A stretch of DNA of 43,290 nucleotides from Desulfobacula sp. GTDB taxonomy: Bacteria; Desulfobacterota; Desulfobacteria; Desulfobacterales; Desulfobacteraceae. The notes beneath the pieces were generated by a model, which was given only the letters and a program-made list of their open reading frames with translations, had not been told where the DNA came from and ran no database searches. Shown piece by piece: positions 33,623 through 41,618 of the stretch (position 1 is the first letter of the stretch; every line of letters starts with the position of its first letter). Location: NCBI GenBank assembly GCA_020048635.1, contig JAIFMF010000022.1:1-43290 (forward strand), read 5' to 3'. The translations under genes were made by a program, and so were the position numbers.

Positions 33623-34240
33623 TCAGGATTGAAAAAAAGAATCGACCATGGACAGGATAATTTTTTGGCATGCGGTCAGATCAACCGCGTGGCTGTCTGA
33701 AATATACTGTAGGCCCAGTCCGTCCAACATCCCCTGGAGTACAGCAGTGAGTGAGGCGGTGTCGATTTCTGATATTTTTCCCAGTTTACCGTCTCTGCTT
33801 AAAAGCTGGGCAAGACTTTCCCGGCATTCAAAAAAAGTCTGTGAACTGAATAAGGGATCTTTTGTGTTGAGATTCAGGTTCATCCCGAGTTCCATAAGAA
33901 TGGAAAATTTATCCCTGTTCTCTTTGATAAATTCAAGATAGGCTTGGATATAAGCCTTGAGTTTGTCTGAAAGCGGCGTAATATTTTTTATGTGTTCCCT
34001 TGTATGGGATCTCAATTCCTCAAGGAGAACCTGACTGATCTGGACTGCCAGCTCGTCTTTATTATTAAAATAATAAAAAACCACGCCTTTGGTAAAGCCA
34101 GCTTCTTTGGCAATATTCGCGATTGTGGTCTTCTGATACCCTTCTCTGGAAATGATTGCAATGGCAGTGTCAATGATCTGTTTTCTTCGGTGAACCTCTG
34201 TGAAGGTCATCTCGGACTCAAGTTTCTTTTGGCTTTCCAT
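33623..34240 (-). CDS. TetR-family transcriptional regulator
   Basis: This 205-residue repressor has an N-terminal helix-turn-helix, IIDTAIAIISREGYQKTTIANIAKEAGFTKGVVFYYFNNKDELAVQI (about residues 21-67), and an all-helical ligand-binding domain. Regulators of this kind beside acyl-CoA ligase and crotonase genes usually respond to an acyl-CoA. The gene lies upstream of the ligase on the same strand but with a 231-base gap and a separate promoter. Shared operator-like motifs at both promoters suggest it controls itself and the ligase operon. Confidence 0.9.
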   Translation of the reverse strand: MESQKKLESEMTFTEVHRRKQIIDTAIAIISREGYQKTTIANIAKEAGFTKGVVFYYFNNKDELAVQISQVLLEELRSHTREHIKNITPLSDKLKAYIQAYLEFIKENRDKFSILMELGMNLNLNTKDPLFSSQTFFECRESLAQLLSRDGKLGKISEIDTASLTAVLQGMLDGLGLQYISDSHAVDLTACQKIILSMVDSFFQS

Positions 34241-34264
34241 TTTTTTTCAACTCCTGAATAATTT

Positions 34265-34309
34265 TTATACCAGTGGTGAATTATTATACCAATAGATATT
34301 TTATGTCAA
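34265..34309 (-). promoter_or_regulatory. tetR promoter with operator motif
   Basis: On the minus strand TTGACA (34309-34304) precedes TATAAT (34288-34283) with a 15-base spacer. The plus-strand motif TTATACC-AGT-GGTGAA (34265-34280) lies just downstream of the -10 box, and a second half-copy TTATACCA (34284-34291) overlaps it. The arrangement fits autorepression. Confidence 0.55.
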
Positions 34310-34416
34310 TATTGGCGATGTGATTGCAACAATTCTTAACGAGAAATATTTTTAAGCTGCCCTGTGTTTTAAAATAAATTCAGAAAAGGGGGCGCCATTT
34401 TCAAATCAATTTTTGT

Positions 34417-34446
34417 TTGACACAAATCTCAACATACCCGTATGCT
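34417..34446 (+). promoter_or_regulatory. promoter of the radical SAM gene
   Basis: TTGACA (34417-34422) and TATGCT (34441-34446) are 18 bases apart. The expected start, near 34453, lies downstream of the ATG at 34442, which supports the later start codon at 34523. Confidence 0.5.
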
Positions 34447-34522
34447 TGAAACGATGCCTGGGGCAAATACCGATCTGTACAATCAGGGGAATTTATTTTT
34501 ATTGGGGTGGTGGGCAGGAAGC

Positions 34523-35446
34523 ATGGATAAGAAAAAACGATATTCGGATTATAATGCATACCTAAGGCGCCTGTTCGGCGAGCGGGTACAGAAAATCTCC
34601 ATTGATGCCGGACTGTCCTGCCCCAACCGGGACGGGCGCCTTTCCCGGTCGGGGTGTATCTACTGCAATGAAAAGGGTTCGGGTTCGGGGCTGTCAGAAA
34701 AGGGATTGTCCATCACAAAACAGATCGAGGCCGGGAAAATCGGGAGTACGAAGAAATACAAGGCCAAAAAATTTCTGGCCTATTTTCAATCCTATTCCAA
34801 TACCTACACCACGGTTGGTCATATAAAAGCAATGGTTGATGAAGCCCTTTCCTGTGAGGGCATGGTGGGCATGGCCATCGGCACCCGGCCCGATTGTATT
34901 GACTCAGAAAAATTGAACCTGATCGAAACCTATACAAAAAATAATCTTGTCTGGATCGAATACGGTCTTCAGTCGGTTCATGATGACACATTGAAGCGGA
35001 TCAACCGGGGGCACACCTTTCAGGATTTTACCAGTGCTGTTCATCTGACTCTGAACCGAGGCATTCAGATCTGTACCCATGTGATCCTGGGACTTCCGGG
35101 TGAAAATAAACAGATGATGCTGGAGACGGCGGAAATATTAGCCGACAGCGGTATAAACGGGATAAAGATCCATCTGCTGTATGTCGTTAAAGGAACCGCT
35201 CTTGAAAAAATGTGGCTGCAGGGGGAGTATGCCCCCCTGGCGCAGGCAGAGTATGTGGATATTGTCTGTGATTTTCTTGAATTGCTTCCGGAGCATATCA
35301 TTATCCAGCGGATCACGGGAGATCCCCATCCGGATGAATTAAGGGCTCCCCTATGGGCCGCCCAATACAGGGAAACCTTTAATATGATCCAGGATATGCT
35401 TGAAAAGCGGGATACGTTCCAGGGCAGAAAGTATAAAGGGGGGTAA
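34523..35446 (+). CDS. YhcC/TIGR01212-type radical SAM protein
   Basis: From ATG 34523 (AGGA just upstream) the product is 307 residues, close to the 309 of E. coli YhcC. An in-frame ATG at 34442 would add 27 residues that look non-homologous and lies within the promoter. The family opening YSDYNAYLRRLFGERVQKISIDAG is followed by the iron-sulfur cluster cysteines in SCPNRDGRLSRSGCIYC, then GTRPDCID, VWIEYGLQSVHDDTLKRINRGH and HVILGLPGE. The exact reaction of this family is not established; it is cytoplasmic and needs SAM and a [4Fe-4S] cluster. Convergent with apbE, with a 10-base gap. Confidence 0.9.
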   Translation: MDKKKRYSDYNAYLRRLFGERVQKISIDAGLSCPNRDGRLSRSGCIYCNEKGSGSGLSEKGLSITKQIEAGKIGSTKKYKAKKFLAYFQSYSNTYTTVGHIKAMVDEALSCEGMVGMAIGTRPDCIDSEKLNLIETYTKNNLVWIEYGLQSVHDDTLKRINRGHTFQDFTSAVHLTLNRGIQICTHVILGLPGENKQMMLETAEILADSGINGIKIHLLYVVKGTALEKMWLQGEYAPLAQAEYVDIVCDFLELLPEHIIIQRITGDPHPDELRAPLWAAQYRETFNMIQDMLEKRDTFQGRKYKGG

Positions 35447-35456
35447 AGTTAAGGGA

Positions 35457-36491
35457 TCAATCAGACAGGGACCGCTGGAAATTTTTCGACATATGGCTTT
35501 CGATATCCCCCCCTCCGTTTTTTTTTAAAATCATGCATTCGGTTCCTTCAAGGCTGTTGACGAGCCTGAGACTTTCTTCCACATCCATGACCATCAAAGC
35601 TGTGGCAAGCCCGTCGGCAAAGGTGCAGTCTTTTGAGATGACGGATGCGCTGACGATCTGATTGTCCATCGGGAACCCGGTTTTCGGATTAATGATATGG
35701 GAATAGGATTTACCGTTCAGTTCAAAGAAATTCCTGTAATTGCCGCTGGTGGCAATGGCCTGGTTGCTTAACCGGACAATTTTATACAGATTCTGTTTTG
35801 ACGCGTCTTTATCCGGTCTGCTGATACCTACGGCCCAGGGCTCTCCTTTCTTGTTTTTTCCTGCTCCATATAGCTCTCCCCCGATTTCGATCAGCACGTC
35901 ATGAATGCCTGAGGAAAGAAAAAGAGCAGCAACGGCATCCACGCCATACCCTTTTGCAATGGAGCTTAAATCCAGGGTAACATCTGCATCTTTGGAGATC
36001 GTATGATTTTCTGAGAGCCGGATATGATGGAATCCGGTTTTGGATAACCCAAGGGTTATCTCTGAAGGATCTGGAATTTTATTTTCACTGTTTTTTGTTC
36101 CAAACCCCCAGAGATCCACAAGGGGCTTCACCGTCCCGTCCCATGCCCCTTGGGTCAGATGATAAAGGTTTTGGGATGTCAGGAGAACGGAGTAAAAATC
36201 AGAAGGGACTCTCATATCCGTGTTGATCTTTTCGCGATTAAACCGGGAAAGCCTGCTTTCAGGGTCAAACATTGAAAAGGTTTTGTTGATATCCTTGAGG
36301 CAGATATCCACCCGGGTCTGCCATGAATTTACATCTTCATTCTTATCCGACAAAAATTTAATGGTATAAAAGGTCCCCATGGTTTTGCCGGACAGGGTAA
36401 ATTCAGTCTTTGAATTAAATGAAAACCCCTGTGAGTGAAAGATCAGGAAAAAAAATACCCCATAAATCAGCATCAGTTTTTTTATTTTCAT
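35457..36491 (-). CDS. apbE: FAD:protein FMN transferase
   Basis: ApbE attaches FMN covalently to Thr residues of exported redox proteins such as RnfG/RnfD, NqrB/C and periplasmic reductases. The 344-residue protein has a signal peptide (about 1-25, ending SQGFSF). Family motifs are SGKTMGTFYTIKF, FDPESRLSRFN, GAWDGTVKPLVDLWGFG, DLSSIAKGYGVD, EIGGELYGAG, ATSGNYRNFFELNGKSYSHIINPKTGFP and DCTFADGLATALMVM, with the Mg ligands in the last. No obvious flavinylation target is next to it. Confidence 0.94.
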   Translation of the reverse strand: MKIKKLMLIYGVFFFLIFHSQGFSFNSKTEFTLSGKTMGTFYTIKFLSDKNEDVNSWQTRVDICLKDINKTFSMFDPESRLSRFNREKINTDMRVPSDFYSVLLTSQNLYHLTQGAWDGTVKPLVDLWGFGTKNSENKIPDPSEITLGLSKTGFHHIRLSENHTISKDADVTLDLSSIAKGYGVDAVAALFLSSGIHDVLIEIGGELYGAGKNKKGEPWAVGISRPDKDASKQNLYKIVRLSNQAIATSGNYRNFFELNGKSYSHIINPKTGFPMDNQIVSASVISKDCTFADGLATALMVMDVEESLRLVNSLEGTECMILKKNGGGDIESHMSKNFQRSLSD

Positions 36492-36576
36492 ATGATAAGA
36501 ACATCCTTGGTATATATTTTTCCATTCAATATATGTATCTTTATATTATTGCAAGACCCTTTACATTCAGGAGAAT

Positions 36577-36804
36577 ATGGAAACAAGAAGTGTAAAATTA
36601 ACAAAAATACCGGTAGAACTGTACAAAATTTTAAAATTTGAAAGCCTTGCAGCCAGCGGAGGGGAAGCAAAACATATGATTTCGGAAGGGCGTGTAAGGC
36701 TAAACGGGAGGGTTGAAACACAAAAACAAAAGAAAATTTATCCCGGCGACATCATTGAAATTGAGAGCTTTCGGCTTGAAATAGAAACCGATGTACTCAC
36801 CTGA
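36577..36804 (+). CDS. S4-domain RNA-binding protein (YbcJ/YaaA-like)
   Basis: The 75-residue protein is essentially one S4 domain: KFESLAASGGEAKHMISEGRVRLNGRVETQKQKKIYPGDIIEI. This matches small stand-alone S4 proteins (YbcJ and YaaA type, RQC-P1-like) that bind RNA, often the ribosome. It has an AGGAG ribosome binding site before the ATG. Its last 67 bases overlap the 3' end of the convergent TrmH-type gene, with different reading frames on the two strands. Confidence 0.85.
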   Translation: METRSVKLTKIPVELYKILKFESLAASGGEAKHMISEGRVRLNGRVETQKQKKIYPGDIIEIESFRLEIETDVLT

Positions 36805-37577
36805 AAACAAATAACACTCACGGCTGTGGCAATATTGATGGAATTTTTCTTCCCGAACATGGGAATGTGGACGAACTCGTCACAGGCTTCCAGGACATGG
36901 GATGAAATTCCGTATTCTTCATTGCCGAACACAACTATGGTGTCCTCCTGCCAGGGATAATCACAAAAAGAACGGGAGTTCTTTATGGTTTCGATTCCAA
37001 TGATCCTGTAGCCGGCCTTCTTTTTTCCATACAGACAGCCGGCAAGATCGGTTACAATTTCCTCTTTGACCCATTTTTCAGCTCCCATGGCGGTTTTTTT
37101 TATTCCGGGATGATCCTTTCCCAGGGTGTTGCCAAGAATGACGGAAGAAAACCCGGCAGCTTCGCTTATCCTGAAAATGGAGCCCACATTATAAAGGCTT
37201 CGTATCCCGTCAAGGGCGATATGGCAGTTGATATCCGTCAGGGTAGGAGATAATCCGACATCGCCTGTCCGAACAGTTTCAAGTAGATCATAATCCCGGA
37301 GGATACGGCCTTCAGCCGAGCGATGGAGATGAATCCGGTCGGAAATGCATTCGATCCATAATCTTATTGTGTCTGTATCAGGCGGGATAAAAGGCGCCAT
37401 CCCGGCCCATTCTAGAACTTCATTGTATTGCCGGGAAAAAAGTTCAAAACCCCTTTGGCTCATCCGGTTGGTGATTAGTTTCTGATAGAATCCGGATAAC
37501 CATGCAACCATCTGCCTGTTCCGGCTTTCAATGGAAAGGGATAAAAATTTTTTTTTTGTAAATGAAAAAGAATCCAT
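36738..37577 (-). CDS. TrmH/SpoU-family RNA 2'-O-methyltransferase
   Basis: This 279-residue protein has a long N-terminal region (about 110 residues) of unknown role and a SPOUT methyltransferase domain. That domain includes DGIRSLYNVGSIFRISEAAGFSSVILG (motif 1 with the catalytic-type Asn/Arg), TIVVFGNEEYGISSHVLEACDEFVHIPMFGK (motif 2) and NSINIATAVSVICFQV (motif 3), the SAM knot. All three motifs are intact. The target (tRNA or rRNA position) is unknown. The C-terminus overlaps the S4 gene, so the last 22 residues (after about residue 257) are the part most likely to have been added. Confidence 0.87.
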   Translation of the reverse strand: MDSFSFTKKKFLSLSIESRNRQMVAWLSGFYQKLITNRMSQRGFELFSRQYNEVLEWAGMAPFIPPDTDTIRLWIECISDRIHLHRSAEGRILRDYDLLETVRTGDVGLSPTLTDINCHIALDGIRSLYNVGSIFRISEAAGFSSVILGNTLGKDHPGIKKTAMGAEKWVKEEIVTDLAGCLYGKKKAGYRIIGIETIKNSRSFCDYPWQEDTIVVFGNEEYGISSHVLEACDEFVHIPMFGKKNSINIATAVSVICFQVSTSVSISSRKLSISMMSPG

Positions 37578-37622
37578 GAGAATTTTATATCAATAATAAG
37601 CGGTTCATTAAATAATTTATTT

Positions 37623-37649
37623 TAATTAATTTTGACGGACTGCCGATAA
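37623..37649 (+). promoter_or_regulatory. FliA (sigma-28)-like promoter
   Basis: A perfect GCCGATAA -10 box (37642-37649) is preceded at an 11-base spacing by TAATTAAT (37623-37630), a partial match to the TAAAGTTT -35 box. It is in the right orientation, 51 bases before the ATG at 37700. Sigma-28 promoters normally drive late flagellar and chemotaxis genes. Confidence 0.5.
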
Positions 37650-37699
37650 GCATACCACCTGGAATATGTGATCATTCCCCATTTTTAAGGAGAAACAAT

Positions 37700-38494
37700 A
37701 TGAGCAGCATACAGAGCCAGCCTTTAACGGCAGTGCCATCATATCCGCAGAGCACCTTGTCTGACTCTCAATTTTCACACTATGTGAAAAAACAGTCTTT
37801 TAGCGCCTATGAGAGCCTTGATGCCGGATTGACCATCAAAACCAGGGAAGGCGATCTGGTTACCCTTTCATCCAACACCTATTCAAAACTGGACGCATTC
37901 CTGTATAACAGCAAAGGGATTTTGCAAACCGATGCCGGAAAGGTGGCTGTGACACAGACTCAAAGAGAAATCACCCTGGCCTCAGGGGAAAGCTTTACAT
38001 TTTCAATTGCAGGGGATTTGAACGAGCAGGAGCTTAAGGATGTTGAAGCCATTGTAAAAGGGATTGATGGGGTCATTTCCGAAATGGCCCAGGGTAATAT
38101 GAATGATGCCGTTGCAACTGCTCTTTCCATGGGGGGATATGATTCCATTGCCGCCTATGCTGCTGATATTACCTATGAGAAATCTTATGCAATGACATCG
38201 GAAATTGAAGCCGATCAACGAGGAGTCGCTCCTGAGACTGCTGTAACACCGGATGAATTTTTTGAAAAGATGGCTGAAATGATTAAGCAGCTTGATGAAA
38301 AGCTGGCGGATAAAGCTCAAAAACCCATTGAAAAGCTCTTTGGGCATCATCTGGGGAATATGAAGGGAAACAGCAGCGGGGAAGACGGGTCACTTTATAA
38401 TGAAATTGAAAATGCAGGAAAAAAGATTGATAAGCTGATTGAAAAAATAACAGCGGGAATTTTTAAAGATCAATTGTCGGCGTTTCTCGGATAA
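37700..38494 (+). CDS. conserved-type protein of unknown function behind a FliA-like promoter
   Basis: This 264-residue protein has no signal peptide or membrane segment. Residues 1-40 are Ser/Gln-rich. A segment LDAGLTIKTREGDLVTLSSNTYS (about 41-63) and FSIAGDLNEQELKDVEAIVKGIDGVISEMAQGNMNDAVATALSMGGYDSIAAYAADITYE (about 100-160) are the recognisable core; from memory similar KTxEGDxVTL and GDLNEEEL pairings occur in unnamed proteins of several Proteobacteria. The C-terminal half is helical and charged. An AAGGAG ribosome binding site fits the ATG. It stands alone between terminators. Function is unknown; a flagellum-related role would follow only if the promoter is real. Confidence 0.75.
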   Translation: MSSIQSQPLTAVPSYPQSTLSDSQFSHYVKKQSFSAYESLDAGLTIKTREGDLVTLSSNTYSKLDAFLYNSKGILQTDAGKVAVTQTQREITLASGESFTFSIAGDLNEQELKDVEAIVKGIDGVISEMAQGNMNDAVATALSMGGYDSIAAYAADITYEKSYAMTSEIEADQRGVAPETAVTPDEFFEKMAEMIKQLDEKLADKAQKPIEKLFGHHLGNMKGNSSGEDGSLYNEIENAGKKIDKLIEKITAGIFKDQLSAFLG

Positions 38495-38514
38495 CTACAA
38501 ATAATATAAAAGGG

Positions 38515-38557
38515 AAAAAGGCTGATATCCTTCATAGAATGGGGTATCAGCCTTTTT
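38515..38557. terminator. bidirectional terminator
   Basis: AAAAAGGCTGATA (38515-38527) and TATCAGCCTTTTT (38545-38557) form a perfect 13-bp stem with a 17-base loop. U-runs are available on both strands. It ends both the unknown gene at 37700 and the convergent ferritin gene. Confidence 0.9.
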
Positions 38558-38575
38558 ATATTTTAAATGAGATTT

Positions 38576-39085
38576 TTATTTTGCCGGCGGAGGGGTGAAC
38601 ACCCTTTGGGCCAGTTCATTGTCCATCATCAGCACGCCGTGGCCTTCACCGCCGATGAGTTTTAATTTGTTCACAATGGTTTCCATTGAAGATTCTTCTT
38701 CCACCTGTTCTTCAACAAACCAGTTGAGATGGATCCTGGCAGCATGATCATTCTCTTTGATGGCCAGATCCATGAGATTATGAATCAGGCTTGTAACCAG
38801 TTTTTCATGTTCATAGGCCATTTCAAATACTTCAAGGGAGTTTTTGAATTCTGTTTTCGGGACCTCAATGGCTTTTAAATACACCCTTCCTCCCCGGTCA
38901 TTGACAAACTGGTACATTTTCATGGCATGCAGTCTTTCTTCCTGAACCTGAACCAGGAAAAAGTTTTCAAACCCTTTTAACCCGGCAGAGTTAAAATATG
39001 CAGCCATGGAAAGGTAAAGGTATTCGGAGAACAATTCTCGATTGATCTGTTGGTTGTAAGCATCCTGCAGTTTCTGTGAAATCAT
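38576..39085 (-). CDS. ftn: ferritin
   Basis: This 169-residue non-haem ferritin stores iron as a 24-subunit shell. The four-helix bundle shows the ferroxidase ligands: Glu17 in NRELFSEYLYLS, with Tyr24; Glu50 and His53 in QEERLHAMKMYQ; Glu94; and Glu/Gln in WFVEEQVEEESS near residue 127. It follows the His-rich lipoprotein gene by 24 bases and may be co-transcribed with it. Confidence 0.94.
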   Translation of the reverse strand: MISQKLQDAYNQQINRELFSEYLYLSMAAYFNSAGLKGFENFFLVQVQEERLHAMKMYQFVNDRGGRVYLKAIEVPKTEFKNSLEVFEMAYEHEKLVTSLIHNLMDLAIKENDHAARIHLNWFVEEQVEEESSMETIVNKLKLIGGEGHGVLMMDNELAQRVFTPPPAK

Positions 39086-39109
39086 GGGACCTCCTTATGG
39101 GTAAATGAT

Positions 39110-39523
39110 CTAATCATCATCATGATGATCGGATTTTTTATTTTTCTTATGTTTATACTTTTCTTTATAATTTCTCAGTTTATGGGGCACATCACCCCTG
39201 TCCGCAAGACGCCATCCTCTGTCAAGGCTTGCAGACACAAGCCACCTGCCATCTGAAGACATCCGGATATAGAGATTGTCACTATAGTAGGTGTCAGGAT
39301 CCCTGACAACGATATAAACATCTATATCCGAATCATATTCAAGGTCATGTCCGTCATGGTGTTTGTAACGGTATCCATGGGCCGGAGCATGGGGCGGCGG
39401 GCCTTGTCTGTGATAAGATCTGTCCGGGTGGCGGTCATAACGGTCACGGTCATCCATCACCACACAACCTGAGAATATAAAAAGTCCAGAAAAGATAATC
39501 GCGGCAATTGTATTGATTTTCAA
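39110..39523 (-). CDS. His/Asp-rich lipoprotein of unknown function
   Basis: The 137-residue precursor has a lipobox FSGC with Cys20 as the lipidation site. The first 50 mature residues are rich in Asp, Arg, His and Pro (DDRDRYDRHPDRSYHRQGPP, then HAPAHGYRYKHHDGHD), the centre has VYIVVRDPDTYYSDNLYIRMSSDGRW, and the C-terminus is Lys/His/Asp-rich, ending HHDDD. The composition suggests metal binding at the cell envelope, but this is inference. I recognise no named family, though GPPPHAPAHGYR-type lipoproteins are common in Desulfobacterota. It lies upstream of ferritin. Confidence 0.78.
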   Translation of the reverse strand: MKINTIAAIIFSGLFIFSGCVVMDDRDRYDRHPDRSYHRQGPPPHAPAHGYRYKHHDGHDLEYDSDIDVYIVVRDPDTYYSDNLYIRMSSDGRWLVSASLDRGWRLADRGDVPHKLRNYKEKYKHKKNKKSDHHDDD

Positions 39524-39558
39524 TTTCCCCCCTTTTTCATGGTTTATAATTCAAGATA

Positions 39559-40404
39559 CTAAGCATCCTGTTCTTTTTTGAAAAGGGCTTCAACAAGACA
39601 AATGGCATTATTTTTAAAGTTGGCGGCCATATTTTGTCCGAAAAAGGCGGCCTTCTTCCCAAAGACAATGCCGGGCCCCAGGGTATCCAGCCGTGGGGTA
39701 TGAGTTACGGAAGCCTTCCTGACTTTTTCCCACCAGATAGCGGCTTTCATGCTTTCATCGGAAATAAAATGATTTTTAAATCCTGCCTGTTCAATGATTC
39801 CGGCAAGCGCTTTCCAGGACTCAAGAAAGGACAGGGATGCTTTGGATGCCCAGGGAACTGGATAGCCCATATCTCGGCCCGGGCCTTGGGTGATTTCATG
39901 GAGAACCAGTTTTCCGCCCGGTTTCAGCACCCGGTAAAATTCTTTTACGGCTTTTGCCTTATCCTCGATATTCATGAGAATATGCTGACACAAAACCGCA
40001 TCAAAAGAGTGATCATCAAAGGGCAGGGCGGTCACGGAACCTTCCTGGAACAAGGCCCTTTCTTCAAGCCCGGTGCATTTTGTCAAAAACACGGCGCATT
40101 CGATAAACGCATCCGAGAGATCAAGACCCGTGACCCGGCAATGGAAGTCTTTGGCCAGGAGCCTGGAAGATCCGCCAATGCCGCAGCCTGCATCCAGGAC
40201 TCGCTCATCCGGTGAAAAACCAGCTTTTTTGAAAAGCTCGATGCTGGATACTGCCCCACCCGTATGAAGCTGATCCACAGGGGCAAGATCTTTTAATTCA
40301 AGCCGGTCCATGTCTTTGCTGGTCTTCTCCAATGCATTTTTTATCTTTTGCAGCAGATTGTCTGAATGATAATGCGCTTTTATTTTCAATTCTTTTGCAA
40401 GCAT
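39559..40404 (-). CDS. class I SAM-dependent methyltransferase (UbiE/betaine-synthesis type)
   Basis: From the ATG at 40404 (AAGG just upstream, 8 bases after the aminotransferase stop) the product has 281 residues; an upstream ATG at 40464 would overlap that gene. Motifs are VLDAGCGIGGSSRLLA (SAM loop), VTGLDLSDAFIECA, DAVLCQHILMNIEDK and YRVLKPGGKLVLHE. The later stretch GPGRDMGYPVPWASKASLSFLESWKALAGIIEQAGF recalls sarcosine/dimethylglycine N-methyltransferases and related enzymes. The substrate is unknown. It is probably the last gene of an MFS/aminotransferase/methyltransferase operon. Confidence 0.85.
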   Translation of the reverse strand: MLAKELKIKAHYHSDNLLQKIKNALEKTSKDMDRLELKDLAPVDQLHTGGAVSSIELFKKAGFSPDERVLDAGCGIGGSSRLLAKDFHCRVTGLDLSDAFIECAVFLTKCTGLEERALFQEGSVTALPFDDHSFDAVLCQHILMNIEDKAKAVKEFYRVLKPGGKLVLHEITQGPGRDMGYPVPWASKASLSFLESWKALAGIIEQAGFKNHFISDESMKAAIWWEKVRKASVTHTPRLDTLGPGIVFGKKAAFFGQNMAANFKNNAICLVEALFKKEQDA

Positions 40405-40411
40405 AGGCCTT

Positions 40412-41596
40412 TTACCTTTCGGCAAGATTGTTTTTAAAGATGGATACTGCCTTTTCGATTTCATCTTCAGTCACCACCAGCGGCGGCATCAGCCGGATGG
40501 ACATTTCTTTGGGAGAATTGATCAGAAACCTTTCTTTCAGGCATTTGGCGACAACATCAGCTCCTTTTGTTTTCATGAGATCAAATGCGATCAACAGCCC
40601 CTTTCCCCTGATATTTTCAATCTCATATCGTTCTGAGAGTCTGGTCAGCCTTTTCATCATCAGATCACCCATTTTTCGGGTGTGTGTAACCAGATTTTTG
40701 TTCAAAATCTCATTGAGAACTGCCAGCCCCACAGCCATGGCCAGGGGCTGTGCCGTATAAGTGCCGCCCTGATCACCGGGATCAAAAATATTCAATCTTT
40801 CTTTTGCAAGCAGCGCCGAAAGCGGAAATCCGCCTCCGATGCCTTTGCCAAGGGTCATGATATCCGGCTCAATGCCGTAATGGTCATAACAGAAGAGCTT
40901 TCCGGTTCGTCCCATGCCGGTCTGGATTTCATCGAAAATAAGAAGGATATCTTCTTTGTCGCATAGTTCCCGCAATGCCGTCACATAGTCCGGATCAGCC
41001 ACATTGACTCCGCCTTCGCCCTGGATGGGTTCGATCATAATGGCGCAGGTGTTTTTTGTGACGGTTTTCCGAACCGATTCAATATCATTGAAGATGGTTT
41101 TGATAAACCCTTTGGTTTTGGGTTCAAACAGCTTTTCCCATTCTTCTTTGCCTGATGCGGCCATGGTGGTCAGCGTTCTTCCATGAAACCCGCGAAGGGT
41201 TGTGATAATGTCGGATGCCCCGTTCTTGAATTGACTGCCGTATTTTCTGGCCAGTTTGATGGCCCCCTCATTGGCTTCCGCACCGGTTGAAGTAAAGAAC
41301 ACCCGGTCAAAACAGCAGTGACGGGTCAGCAGATCTGCATATTCCAGCATGGGCACATTGTAGAAAGAAGGACTTGCATTGATGAGGGTCCGAGACTGCT
41401 CAGAAAGAATATCGGAAATGGTTTTGGGCGAATGACCCAGGCAGTTCACGGCCCATCCGCCGATGAAATCCAGATATTCGTTGCCTTCCGTATCCGTGAG
41501 TGTGAGGCCCTGCCCGCTTTGCATAATGATGTCGGGCCGGTTGGTGACCTTGAGCAGTTTGGTTTCTGCTGTTTTTAATAATTCTTTTGTTTTCAT
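40412..41596 (-). CDS. class III PLP aminotransferase (acetylornithine aminotransferase-like)
   Basis: From ATG 41596 (AAGGAAG ribosome binding site) it has 394 residues, typical of ArgD-like enzymes; an in-frame ATG at 41743 would lie inside the MFS gene and is rejected. Motifs include LDFIGGWAVNCLGHSP, FFTSTGAEANEGAIKLARKYG, the PLP-binding IFDEIQTGMGRTGKLFCYDHYGIEPDIMTLGKGIGGGFPLSALLA with the Schiff-base Lys in LGKGIGGG, and GGTYTAQPLAMA. Acetylornithine, gamma-aminobutyrate and other omega-amino acids are possible substrates. No arginine genes are nearby, so argD identity is unproven. Confidence 0.87.
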   Translation of the reverse strand: MKTKELLKTAETKLLKVTNRPDIIMQSGQGLTLTDTEGNEYLDFIGGWAVNCLGHSPKTISDILSEQSRTLINASPSFYNVPMLEYADLLTRHCCFDRVFFTSTGAEANEGAIKLARKYGSQFKNGASDIITTLRGFHGRTLTTMAASGKEEWEKLFEPKTKGFIKTIFNDIESVRKTVTKNTCAIMIEPIQGEGGVNVADPDYVTALRELCDKEDILLIFDEIQTGMGRTGKLFCYDHYGIEPDIMTLGKGIGGGFPLSALLAKERLNIFDPGDQGGTYTAQPLAMAVGLAVLNEILNKNLVTHTRKMGDLMMKRLTRLSERYEIENIRGKGLLIAFDLMKTKGADVVAKCLKERFLINSPKEMSIRLMPPLVVTEDEIEKAVSIFKNNLAER

Positions 41597-41618
41597 TGAT
41601 CTTCCTTTTAAATATAAT

